NCBI GenBank assembly: GCA_015179045.1
Contig: WHUZ01000001.1
Location: 1,178,001-1,242,000 of the forward strand
Length of the DNA stretch: 64,000 nucleotides
Direction of reading: 5' to 3'
Source of the DNA: Kalaharituber pfeilii
Lineage: Eukaryota > Ascomycota > Pezizomycetes > Pezizales > Pezizaceae
This document shows positions 20,343-30,986 of the stretch, in pieces. Under the pieces are notes generated by a model, which ran no database searches, was not told the origin of the DNA, and saw nothing but the letters and a program-made list of their open reading frames with translations. A program made the position numbers and the translations under genes. Position 1 is the stretch's first letter. Every line of letters starts with the position of its first letter.

Positions 20343-21639
20343 TCACCACCACCGCTTCACCCTTTCCCAAAATTCCACCAAATTTCTCTTCCGCTCCACC
20401 GCCCTCTTCAGCCCCCCACCCATTCCTCCTCCCATTCCCCTGTAATGATCACATGCAAATATCCAAACGCTGCGGCGTCCATTAGACCCGGCACTTTTCC
20501 TCCAAAGAACCATTCATCATTTCCCAGCAGGCCACTCAGGGCGTCAAGGGCTAATGCAGCGTCCGCAAGGATGGCAGTCCGGTCAATCAGGCCGGGATGA
20601 CGCTGTTTGAGTTGGGAGAGGGCGGAAGCACGAAGCTCGGAGGAGATGAGGGGATATATGAAGGAGGTAGCGGAGTCGGTGTATTTCGGCACTGTATGGT
20701 TATGGAGATTAGGGGGGTGCAGGTGGGTTGTGTAGAGCTGCAGTGGTGGCAGTGGAAAATTAACATGAGTTAACCCAGATTTTAATGAGCCCAGTAGAAA
20801 GGAGGAGGGGAGGACACAAACCAAAGCATCTCGTATCTGGTTATCCAGCAATTCCATAAACGCTTGCAAGTCCCCTCTTTCAGTGTCGATCTCTCCGTCG
20901 TCTCCTTGAGACCCATTCTGTCCCTCTTCATGAATCCTATGCGTCCTCTGCGAGTTCTCCTTCGCCCACTGCGCTAGTTTCATCGCTGGTATCGGCACCG
21001 GCGACTGGTATCCCGGAGGAGGCGAAGCTGACTTTGCTAGCGGCGATGATTCCCACCTCTCAACATTCCACTCCGTTGGAGCCACCGAGTCCCCTGAGGC
21101 AGGTATCAGGAATGGTAATGCACTACTGTTACTAGGACAGGCATGGTTATTGCTTGGTACAGTTTTATAGGGAATCCCGCAGAACTTGAGATATGTCTAG
21201 ACCCACGACAAACAGGCACCCCACAATAAGGTATTTCTACATATCAGCCTCTCTTGTTCTCCCTTCCTAGCGGGCTACGGGGCAGCAGTAGGCTAAAATA
21301 CAGTTCTTGACTCCAGGTGGAAAAAAACACAATTGTGCTTGAAATAGGCGCACAAACGAACGAAGCAAAAAGTCGAATTGAGCAGAAATTGGAGGCTGTG
21401 AACGAGAGAATGGAACCCACCTGCCACTTTAGACACTCTGGGTCAAAACTAAATCCTCCTTCTGGCCTCTTGAGCTCTTCCAGCGTTATCCAAACGTACA
21501 ACCGTGGCCGTGTCGACGGTCTAGGACACCGTGCTGGGAGGGGCAGTGCCGGGTATGTAACGAGTGGGAAAGCGTCGAATATCTTGCGTATAATTGGCGG
21601 GACTGCGAATATATGTTTTCTGGGAGGGGATGTAGACAT
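20343..21639 (-). CDS. SAM35: Sam35/metaxin-like outer mitochondrial membrane protein, with apparent one-base frameshift
   Basis: GST-fold subunit of the SAM complex that inserts beta-barrel proteins. Exon 1 (21421-21639) starts MSTSPPRKHIFAVPPIIRKI and ends with the family hallmark FSFDPECLKWQ. After an intron of 224 nt, exon 2 begins TYLKFCGIPYKTV. It carries LPFLIPASGDSVAP, LLGNDEWFFGGKVPGLMDAA and the AFGYLHV helix. At about 20443-20446 the frame breaks. Read straight through, it ends in an unrelated short tail. With one base added to the G run (C run on the plus strand) it continues to the normal metaxin end LKRAVERKRNLVEFWERVK, stopping at 20343. No intron fits without deleting conserved sequence. 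It is divergent from KRE33 across 382 bp. Confidence 0.78.
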
Positions 21640-22021
21640 TGTGAGAGGATTATATTTCAGGAACGGGCGGAAGACTGTGGATGGTGGTGCTGTACAGCCT
21701 CGCCCTCAATGCTGCAGAGTAGTCTCTGAACGGGCGCTCCATTGCCGCTTTGGTCGTATGAAAATTCATTTCAAATGGATTGTGGGGTGCCAAGGAGGGC
21801 GAGAGCTATGACGAGTCACGACCCGTTGGCGTCATCTCGGCAATGCCAAGATTTACAAGTTAAGCCCTCCTAATCCCAGTCAATTTTCAGAGAACTGTAC
21901 AGATAATTTTCGCAAGCAAGTTGCAGTTCATCTGCGCAACAAGACTCGACATTGCCGGTCTGTTCCTTCGTCGGTTTCCGTCGCCCATTGGCATCTGCAG
22001 GAAGGATTCCTGGACGAAAAG
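21640..22021. promoter_or_regulatory. Shared divergent promoter of SAM35 and KRE33
   Basis: A 382-bp gap between two oppositely oriented starts (21639 minus, 22022 plus). It must contain both promoters. No specific factor site stands out. Confidence 0.5.
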
Positions 22022-25000
22022 ATGGTCAAGAAGAAGATGTGAGTTTTCTGCTTCCTGTATGGGCATTAGGAGGAACTAGCGGATGTTTCAGCTGGGTGAA
22101 GGATTCGAATTGCGAAGAAGGTGGATGAGAAGCTAATTGGGGGGTTTCCAGCGACGCTCGGATTCCGGCGCTGATTCGCAATGGGGTACAGGTTCGTGGA
22201 CACATCTTGTCGCCACAAATTCTACCTTGAGCCAAATGGAGAAAGGGAGTCGGTGTCCTGGGGGCCCAAGTAACTAACCGTCACCGTCACCAACGTAGGA
22301 GAAAAAACGCAGCTTCTTCGTCGTTGTGGGAGACCGTGGCAAAGATGTGATTCTGCACCTTCACTACATCCTCGGCAACTGCGACGCCAAACAAAATAAG
22401 TCTGTTCTTTGGGCCTACAAGCACAAACTGCTCGGCTTCACCAGCCACCGCAAGAAGCGCGAAGCGAAGATCAAGAAGGAGGTGAAGCGGGGTATCCGGG
22501 AGGCGAATACGGAGGACCCGTTCGAGCTTTTCATCAGCTTGACGAATATTAGATATGTGTATTATAAGGAGACGGACAAGATTCTGGGGAATACGTATGG
22601 GACTTGTATATTGCAGGACTTTGAGGCGCTGACGCCAAATTTGTTGGCGAGGACGATTGAGACGGTTGAGGGGGGCGGGTTAGTCATTTTGTTGCTGAAG
22701 ACGATGTCGAGTTTGAAACAGTTGTATACGATGGCTATGGTGGGTGATTCTGGTTCCAATGCGGGAGAATGGGAATGAGGTACTGATATTGATATGGATT
22801 ATTTAGGATGTGCACGCACGATATAGGACAGAGGCCCACGATGATGTGGTGGCGAGGTTTAACGAGCGGTTTATCCTGTCACTTGCAGACTGCGCAAACT
22901 GCCTTGTTATTGACGACGAAATGAACGTCCTGCCTATCTCCGGTGGAAAGACAATAAAAGAACTTCCGCCGCTGAGTGAGGATTCCGGAAAGGCTAAGTT
23001 AACGGCGGAGTTGAACGAGATCAAGGAGAGCTTAGCAGAGGTGCAACCAGCCGGCCCCCTGGTGAACCTAACAAAGACGGTCGATCAAGCCAAGGCAGTC
23101 ATGACCTTTATCGATGCAATTGCGGAAAAGACGCTCCGGAGCACGGTTACCCTGACAGCTGCTCGCGGTCGCGGTAAATCCGCTGCATTAGGTATTGCGG
23201 TTGCAGCGGCCGTGGCGCATGGGTACTCCAACATCTTCATCACCTCCCCCAGTCCCGAGAACTTGAAGACGCTCTTCGAATTTATCTTCAAGGGCTTTGA
23301 CGCTCTGAACTATAGCGACCATCTCGACTACGACATCATCCAGTCGACAAACCCCGCATTCAACAAGGCGATTGTGAGGGTGAATATACACCGGCAGCAC
23401 CGGCAGACGATTCAGTATATACAACCTCAGGACGCACATGTCTTGGGCCAGGCGGAGTTGGTGGTCATTGACGAAGCTGCAGCGATCCCGTTGCCATTGG
23501 TCAGGAAGCTGCTAGGGCCGTACCTGGTCTTCATGGCGTCAACAATAAACGGGTATGAAGGAACCGGAAGGTCTCTTTCGCTGAAGCTCATACAGCAGCT
23601 GAGAGAGCAGTCAAGCGGCGTGATAAAGCCTACAGAAGGCGAAACCGCCGACCGCTCAGGCAAAGCTACGAAGGGAGAAGTCTCCGCGTACGGCGGGCGC
23701 ACACTACGGGAAACGACGCTGTCAGAGCCGATTAGATACACGCCTGGGGATCCCGTCGAGGCATGGCTGAATAAGCTTTTATGTCTGGACGCTACGTTAC
23801 CGACGGCGGGAAGAGTTAATGTAGGCGGGACGCCATCACCGGATAAGTGCGATTTATATTCGGTGAATAGGGATACACTATTTTCGTACCATCCTGTGTC
23901 GGAGAAGTTTTTGCAAAAGATGATGGCACTATATGTGGCCAGTCATTACAAGAATTCGCCGAATGATTTGCAGCTCATGTCTGATGCGCCAGCGCACCAG
24001 CTGTTTGTCCTCCTGCCGCCAACGGAAGAAGGGAGTAAGCAGCTACCTGACCCGCTAGTCGTGATCCAGGTTGCACTAGAGGGTCAAATCTCTCGACAGA
24101 GCGTGCTGAATGCGTTGAATAGGGGTAGAAGAGAAGGAGGTGACTTGATTCCGTGGTTGGTATCGCAACAGTTCCAGGATGAAGAGTTTGCGGGATTGTC
24201 GGGGGGGAGAGTGGTAAGGATTGCGACGAATCCGGATTATATCAGGGTAACTACGCATTTCGCAGGATATACGCTACTTTTGTCTAGTCATGGATAAATT
24301 GCTAATGAAATCCAATTCAGATGGGTTACGGCAAACGCGCCCTACAATGCCTTATCGACTTTTTCGAAGAAAAATTCACCCCTCTCGACGAAAACCCCGT
24401 TTACATCGATGAAAACATTTCCCGCATAACTGACACAGACCTCGAAAACGCCACCCTTCAAACCGACCACATTACCGTCCGCGATCCTAAAACCCTCCCC
24501 CCCTGCTCCTCCGCATGTCCGAAAAGCGCTCCCCGAGACTGGACTACATAGGAGTCTCCTACGGCCTTACTCCTGCTCTACACAAGTTCTGGAAGAGATC
24601 CGGGTTTGCCCCAGTGTATCTAAGACAAACGGCGACGGAGTTAACGGGCGAGCATTCATGCGTCATGATTCGGCCGATTGAAGGCAAGGAAGCCAGCTGG
24701 TTAGGGGCGTTTGCGAAGGACTTCCATAGACGTTTTGTGCAGTTGCTGTCGTACAACTTCCGTACCTTCTCCGCGACTATGGGGCTCATGATCTTGGAAT
24801 CTGCAGCGATGGGTGCGAAGTTAGATACGGCGCCCGCTAAGGCGAATGCGAAGCCGCTTGATAAGGAAGCGGTAGACGCGCTGTTGTCACCGTTTGACTT
24901 GAAGCGGCTGGAGACATACGCGAACAACATGTTGGACTACCACGTCATCGTAGACCTGGTTCCGCTGATTGCGGATATGTACTTCAAAGGACGACTAGGG

Positions 25001-25597
25001 GAGGGGGTGCAGTTATCGCCGGTACAGCAAGGAATACTGCTCGCGATCGGCCTGCAACGGAAATCGGTTGAGGAGGTGGAAAAGGAGATGGGGTTGCCGG
25101 GACAGCAGGTGCTGGCGATGTTCATCAAGGTGGTGCGAAAAGTCGCAATGTACTTCCGCGGTCTCCTCGCCGAGGCTGTGGCGAAGGAGCTTCCGGACGC
25201 AGAAGCCGGGCGGTCAAAAACATATTCTCGCATACCGGGTGAGGATGGCGTGGTGGAAGGGGCGGAGAAGTTTGCTCCACTGGAACAAGGAGTGGATGAC
25301 GATCTGAGGGAGGCGGGAAGCGAGGCGATGAAGGCCTATAGAGAGAAGCAGAAGCAATTGATTGAAATGTTGGATTTGGGAAAGTATGAGATTCCGCAAG
25401 AAGGTGGGGCGGAATGGGAGGAGGCAGAGAAGTTGGTTGGGGGGAAGGGCGCCACGACGGTCAGTGTGAAGAAGGTAGTGATGGAGGGCGGGGAGGGAAA
25501 GGGCAGGAAGAAGAGGAAGGCGGTAACAGCGGCGGAGGTGTATGATCAGGAATTGGGGGAAAAGGAGAGGAAGGGAGGGAAGAAGGGGAGGAAGTGA
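22022..25597 (+). CDS. KRE33: RNA cytidine acetyltransferase (Kre33/NAT10), with apparent one-base frameshift
   Basis: Nucleolar enzyme making N4-acetylcytidine in 18S rRNA and some tRNAs; needed for small-subunit assembly. Exons: 22022-22038, 22152-22191, 22299-22739, 22807-24246 and 24321-25597. Motifs in order: PALIRNGVQ, SVLWAYKHKLLGFTSHRKKR, ILQDFEALTPNLLARTIETV, the Walker-A-like AARGRGKSAALG, the DEAA box VVIDEAAAIPLPLV, and the GNAT core PDYIR joined to MGYGKRALQCLIDFFEEKF. Then come LDYIGVSYGLTPALHKFWKR and a basic C-terminal nucleolar tail ending KKGRK. In the last exon the frame breaks at the C7 run 24497-24503. With eight Cs the protein reads KTLPPLLLRMSEKRSPRLDY as in the family. 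A 50-nt pseudo-intron could restore frame but would delete conserved residues. Confidence 0.93.
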
Positions 25598-25771
25598 GTT
25601 GTGGCGAGTGAGATTGAGTGGGGAGGGGGATGAGGGCCAAAATGTATTTTATGCGCATGATTGTTTCATAGCTTTATTTTCTGTATTTTTTGTATTGTTC
25701 TGCTCACTATAATTTTTTTTTCGCACCAAATCATGAATAAGTGTGGTCCAAATTTCATACCGTGAATTGTA

Positions 25772-26250
25772 CTTTTTTTTTTTTTTGTGGGGGGGGGGGG
25801 GGGGTGGAATTCGCAGCACTGCCCATCATTTATTATTATATACATAATTATCATTGACGTCTCCTCCGCCGATTCCTGACCTCATTCCGATCACATAAAT
25901 CCTTCCACTTCTTATCTACTGCAGCATCAACGTAGATAAAAGCTCTTACTATCCCCACTAATTTATTCTCCAGGTCCACAACTATCCCAAACACTTGTAA
26001 AGAAGTAACTACTGGTTGCCTGCTGCTCCACTCGATAACTCAATCAAGCCACCTCTCGACTCATCCCAATGCTCACACTCCAATATCACATGCCATTCAC
26101 TCTCAACTCCCTTTCCACATTGACACTGCCGCTCATCCCTTGGGATACCATACCATCTACCAGTAACTTATGGCATGAGTGGCGAAGCCGTGCCATTGTC
26201 GTTAGTGGTAGTAGTGTATATGGTGCCCTTCGTAGCTTTCCTTTCAGCCT
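25772..26250 (-). mobile_element. Degenerate 3' end of a non-LTR retrotransposon (LINE)
   Basis: On the minus strand a 50-residue frame (26161-26009) contains WYGIPRDERQCQCGKG followed by VESEWHVILEC. This forms a C-x-C-x8-H-x4-C knuckle preceded by an Ile-Pro-Arg-Asp-Glu motif, the pattern found after the reverse transcriptase of Tad-type and other LINEs. Just upstream another frame reads MARLRHSCHKL, also LINE-like. Downstream a third frame (26033-25851) stays open for 60 codons to a basic end. The three frames are out of register, so the copy is dead. A run of A15 (25772-25786 on the plus strand as T) next to a G-run may be its poly-A tail. The 5' part is missing or unrecognisable. Confidence 0.6.
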
Positions 26251-26835
26251 CCGCAACTTTTAATGGTGCCAGCTGTAGTGCCTCATTCCTAACTGATTCC
26301 CTTTCTAACTTTAAAAAGTCTTCCTGCTTTCTCTTCACAAACTTCTCTGCTATTTTCGTCACCCTCCTCTCCATTCAGTATTTGTGTAGCAAAATTAGAA
26401 TCTGTACCCAACTCTCGCAATAGCTCCCAATCCCCATACATCTTTCGCCTGCTAATCTTGAACTGTCCATAATCTTTAAATTCAATCCCTCCCTCACACT
26501 ACTATTGAAAATCTGAAAACTCCAGAGAGCCGCCAAGAACTACGAAGCGCAACGCGGTCAAAACCTGGTAAGGAGCCCAATATGGGTCAAAACCAGGTAA
26601 GAGGCCAAAAAAACGGGCGGATATGCGAGTGTGGTTAACAGGGATTACGGAAAATAAATACAGTTTTCCCTTGCTATACCGGATCTGTGAAATCCGGGTA
26701 TAGCAAGGTTCCGTTACTATATGCTAGAATAAAATGCTTGGTAGAATAGAGTAGGATGGGTAGCAAAAGTAATTACTAATTGGGAAGTGGAACGACAACC
26801 TTATTTTAATTACATATGTAATGTTAAGTTTAGTA

Positions 26836-27884
26836 TGGTGGTGTTCATCAAGAAGGGACCCCTGTCGACCAAAATTATTGACTTCAACGAGAAATTATAT
26901 TTCATTACCTGACTACATCTGATTGAAATTTAAAACCCGTAGATATGTACTATTTCGTCTGCTCTACAACTCTTCGGAGTCCAAATTAAAAAATAAAAAT
27001 TAGGTATTGAGAAATATAAGATCAAAAATTTAATACTTTGTATGGGAAGCCCCTAACGAGTTACATGCCAAGACAGCCAAAATTACTGAATTGGTACTAG
27101 TGTAGAATGAAAAAAATTACTATATATAGAAATGATCTACCTACTTAACTCTTCTATGACTCTTATATACACGTTGTGTAAATTCCTTTGTACCATATAC
27201 ACAACCATCTCGATAAGCTTCCATAGTACGTAAACATTTATAAAAAAAACGATTAATAGTAAGATCAGAAATAGAGTTAAGAGCTTGAGGAACTGTTTGT
27301 CGTAAATAGTGGAGAAGTCTACATTCATTGTATTCTTCATCAGCTCATTATAAACATCCACCGCCATACTCAAGTCCTGAATATCCTGCTCATGTTGTTC
27401 CTCCTGCTCCTCCTCTGATTCCCACTCAGACTCATCCACTAAAGACTCTTCACTCTCGCTATATACAAGCGGTCCGGAGATATCCACATGCATCTCTGCT
27501 GTAACCGGCTCGACAGTATTTACTTCCACTCCATACATAACTGCTCTTCTTTTCGCCTTGCTGGCAGCAGCTTGAGAAGCAAGCAAGCAAGCATTTCGTT
27601 TCCTGCTCAGACGGCCCATTTTACCTATCACTACATTAGTATTTGTGTTTTTTTAAAGCTAAAAGGTGCTATAGATCAGCGTATACTTACTCTCAGGAAC
27701 CTAACTCAAGTTATCCGATGTCAAAAGGCAGTTTTGCTGTAGAGATTCTCTGTGTGCGGCGGTGCTGAATTGTGAAAGAGAAATTGCAAAAGGGGGGTCA
27801 GAACGCAGGGGCCAGGTATTTTTAGTGTATTAGTCAGCAAGCAAGCCAGTGTTACACCTGGTCCCTTCTTGATGAACACCACCA
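26836..27884. mobile_element. Inner TA-flanked inverted-repeat element (1.05 kb)
   Basis: Perfect 25-bp terminal inverted repeats starting TGGTGGTGTTCATCAAGAAG at 26836-26860 and 27860-27884. TA flanks both sides (26834-26835, 27885-27886). It lies wholly inside the 26661-28117 element, so it inserted later. It carries one open frame on the minus strand (27137-27619) that is not a recognisable transposase. Confidence 0.85.
27137..27619 (-). CDS. Uncharacterised ORF inside the inner inverted-repeat element
   Basis: A 160-aa frame starting MGRLSRKRNACLLASQAA. It has a basic Ala/Arg/Lys-rich N-terminus and then a strongly acidic Glu/Ser/Asp block (ESEESLVDESEWESEEEQEE). A Leu/Ile/Val-rich hydrophobic stretch (LTLFLILLLIVFFINVYVLW) looks like a transmembrane helix. 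I do not recognise it. It may be a passenger ORF, the first exon of a larger gene, or chance. No DDE or helix-turn-helix motif of a transposase is visible. Its position between perfect inverted repeats argues that it moves with the element. Confidence 0.35.
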   Translation of the reverse strand: MGRLSRKRNACLLASQAAASKAKRRAVMYGVEVNTVEPVTAEMHVDISGPLVYSESEESLVDESEWESEEEQEEQHEQDIQDLSMAVDVYNELMKNTMNVDFSTIYDKQFLKLLTLFLILLLIVFFINVYVLWKLIEMVVYMVQRNLHNVYIRVIEELSR

Positions 27885-28119
27885 TAAGTATGAATATCTG
27901 CAAGTTGAATGCAATGTAGGGCAGCCAAGATTGGACGTATCAGTGTTAGTGTATCGGTATATGATAGCAAATATTATTTGTATGGAGACAGGGGGTAAGT
28001 GCCTGGCAATTCCTGTCCGGTCCGGTATTCTTAGTGCGTCCGGTATAGCGAGAGGGATGTAGCAACCTGTAGCAAGGTTGCCGGTACAGCGAGGTCCAGT
28101 ATAGCAAGGGAAAACTGTA

Positions 28120-29309
28120 GGTGAAGAATCAGCGTCGAAATTGATATATATATTAGATAGAGCTTCCAGAGCATACGTGCGAGCGAATAAACTCTCTTCT
28201 CCATAGATTATTTCAACGACAAGTAATTAACGCGCGCTGCTGTAAGGACAGAGCCCAGAAGGATGAAGCCTAGTAGGAGAGTTCAAGTCTATTAGTGATG
28301 ATGATCCTCTCTCGTCTCGAGTCTAAACTAGGGCTTTCGATACTGTGGCTTGCACCGCTTTACGTCACATCGCCATGCAGCCCATGTAGAAGCTTCTGTC
28401 ACCGCTGTGCGCCACATGCAGCCCTGACACCGCTATGCGCCATATGCGCCATGCAGCCCTGACAGCTGCCAAGTAGATCTCGGAGAGTACTGTATTGCAA
28501 CCGACCAGCATAACACTATTACTTCTGCCCCCACCTTTTCCCGTGGACTCTTCTGAACTTCATGACACGGATGAGTTGGCGGCATAGATGGGAGGAAGTG
28601 CAGCGAACTGGGCATAGGATGCTGTTGCGTTGTCGGGTCTTTGCTCTGCTTTTGCATTTCATTTACAAAACATAATTAGATGTAGCATCGTCCAATGAAT
28701 CCCCCTGCGCGTATGATTTCCACCAAGACTAGTCAGCAGCTAACCGGGCGGACGATGTCGAGTAAGGCGAATGAAGCCTCAGTATCGTACTACGGTTAGC
28801 ATGCAAAGCCGCCTGTTACCCTGAATACACGCGGTTGCACACTTACCAGGAATACCATACAGCCATACAGCCTGGTCACACCTGTTACTTCTCACCCGTA
28901 GTGTACCAACAGCAGGTTCAAGATCATTCAATTTGTAGCTCAGCAAGCATTGATTCATACTGTGTTAGTGCAAGTCTTACTCATACCCCAGAACACCCTC
29001 ACCCCTAGTGTTATCGCCTTCACGCAAGTAAACTAAATAAGCAACTGTAGAGAAACAAAAGAACGAAGGAAATTGTATAGGAGGATAATTGAAACAAAAG
29101 AAACCATTTATTAGTACACCCTACAATGCCAAAAGCCAAGGCAGGAAAGCAATCGTGCAAAAAATTAAACAGCCGCCAGAAACATGACGCCGCAAGATGT
29201 AATCCACCTCTTGAAATTTTCAACATAACATAAGCAAAACTGCCTAGTGATTACAGAAAATGATTGTTGGAGACGCTCCATATTACAATCATACCCAGAA
29301 GAACATTCG

Positions 29310-29362
<53 letters not shown>

Positions 29363-29484
29363 AAAGAAAGAAAAAATTGAAATAAAATAAAAATAGAAGT
29401 CTAGGAATTGAGGAAGCAATATGTCACAAGAGGCAAACCGACCCTCCTGCTGACAACACATCGTAACCTTCCTCCTCTTCATCA
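28120..29484. other. Intergenic stretch with imperfect tandem repeat and poly-A tract
   Basis: No gene is supported. At about 28347-28450 an imperfect tandem array contains three versions of a unit reading CACCGCT...GCGCCA...ATGCAGCCC. An uninterrupted A51 lies at 29310-29360. The stretch continues the repeat-rich block to its left. Confidence 0.5.
29310..29360. repeat. Poly-A tract of 51 nt
   Basis: Uninterrupted A homopolymer followed by GAAAAGAAAG. It could be the tail of a plus-strand retroposon, but the sequence before it shows no recognisable element and no flanking duplication was found. Confidence 0.85.
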
Positions 29485-30986
29485 CTAAATAACGACTGTA
29501 CCCATGGCTCTTGCCGTCCTAATACCACGCCTAACACTAGGTGTTATGTCTATTTCATCCTCGCTCTCCATCGGAACTCTATTCCTTGAGATATTAGCAC
29601 TATTACCTCCTCCCTGCCCTTCCAGTGGGTGTTCATCGCTGGAGTCATCAATTATTACCGCTTCGCGCCACTGCATTTCCTCGCTGCCGCTTCTAGCCGC
29701 TGCTCGTCTTACCGCCAATTGCTCCTCATACTCCCCTTGCTCCTCAGCATGGTCGTTCCTGTCGTCATACTCGAATTCGGTTTCCCCTTCAAGCGTTTCT
29801 TCGCCAATTTCTTCCTGTTCTTCAAGTTCCGCTCGCCTCTCATCTTCATCACCATCTAGAGCCTCTTGGCTGGAGCCACCAATATCAATGTAACTATAAT
29901 TGTCATCGTTCTCGTCTAGGTGGCCCAAAACGCGATCATTCTCTTCTGGATCAACCATTTCACCGCGTTCATGACATTCCACCAAGATTCTATCCGTTTA
30001 GACTCAAATGATCAGTACAAGGCAAACAATGAAGAAATTGGCAAAATGAGGGCAATTCACTCATTAAACATGCCCACGTTGTAACATCGCCTGGCTTTCA
30101 GATCGATCATCACGCTCACTCTTGAAGAGGTCCTAGCCATGTTTAAATCCCGACACTTGATATATATATTACCAGTTGCAGTCGGATAACGCTCCTCAAC
30201 TTTACTCCACATTATGTGTAAGCCATCATAGAGATCCTCATCCACTATGGGCATTGTGCGGAGTACTTTGCGTATGTCGCCCTCAATATTCTGACGCTCG
30301 GTATATTCAGGTGGAGGGGTACTAGACCCTGAAGATAAAGGGATTGGGCTTGATGTTGTTGCACGGTGTGTGCGATGACTGTGACCAGCGTGACTACATG
30401 GAGGTGGGAGATTATGAACACCAGCAGAGCGAACAGGTCGAACAAGTGGTGGAGAGGATGGCGGTGCATTCATTGCAAATTGATAATTAAAGAGTGGACC
30501 ACGCTCAAATTGCTCATCCAATTCTGGGGACAGGGCTAGATCTAGTGGAGGAATCCTGAATTGAAACTCTTGCTGAAGATGAGGAGGAGGTGGAACCATA
30601 AGCCTACATTGTCCGGTAATCATCTCAGTACACGCTATTACTAGTTTCTCAAGCCAGTCAAGTCAGAAGTGAACTTACATGAATGCAAAGCGGTCATCCT
30701 GGAACGGCGGGACTGTAGGCCAAACTTCTGAATTTGGGGGAGATGGAGGAGCTACACATAAACGTGCTCCAGAATCGCCAGGAAGTTGTGCCAGAAGATT
30801 GTTCAGTACGCTCACCAAAGTAGTGACATTATGTTCCGTAGATGAAGGTCTTGCATCTTCGTGTCCATGGGATCTTTGATATGGATGGTCACGAGAAAGG
30901 TTTGCAAAATGCGGGTAGTGTCGGTGAGGCCCTGGCCCCGGTGAAGCTGGCAAATTACACAACCTTGCAGTTGGGTTGGTGGACAT
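29485..30986 (-). CDS. Uncharacterised proline-rich/acidic protein
   Basis: Three exons read coherently on the minus strand. The first starts MSTNPTARLCNLPASPG (30986) and ends in FAFM. An intron beginning GTAAGTTC joins it to LMVPPPPHLQQEFQFRIPPL. A second intron beginning GTGAATTG joins MFNE to ILVECHERGEMVDPEENDR. The middle part has a short ordered-looking segment (KVLRTMPIVDEDLYDGLHIMWSKVEERYP) and a basic patch with MARTSSRVSVMIDLKARR. The C-terminal third is very acidic (EDERRAELEEQEEIGEE). It has no known domain. Phase-correct introns with good donors support a real gene, but its setting among repeats means it could be an orphan or element-derived. Confidence 0.55.

Larger units (their letters stand above)
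26661..28117. mobile_element. Outer TA-flanked inverted-repeat element hosting a nested insertion
   Basis: The left terminus begins CAGTTTTCCCTTGCTATAC and the right terminus is its reverse complement over 22 bp with one mismatch. TA flanks both sides (26659-26660, 28118-28119). Subterminal copies of a GTAGCAAGG-like motif occur near both ends. If the nested element 26836-27884 and its TA are removed, the remaining element is about 0.41 kb, the size of a MITE. Termini and target site fit the pogo/Fot1 type. No transposase is encoded. Confidence 0.85.
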
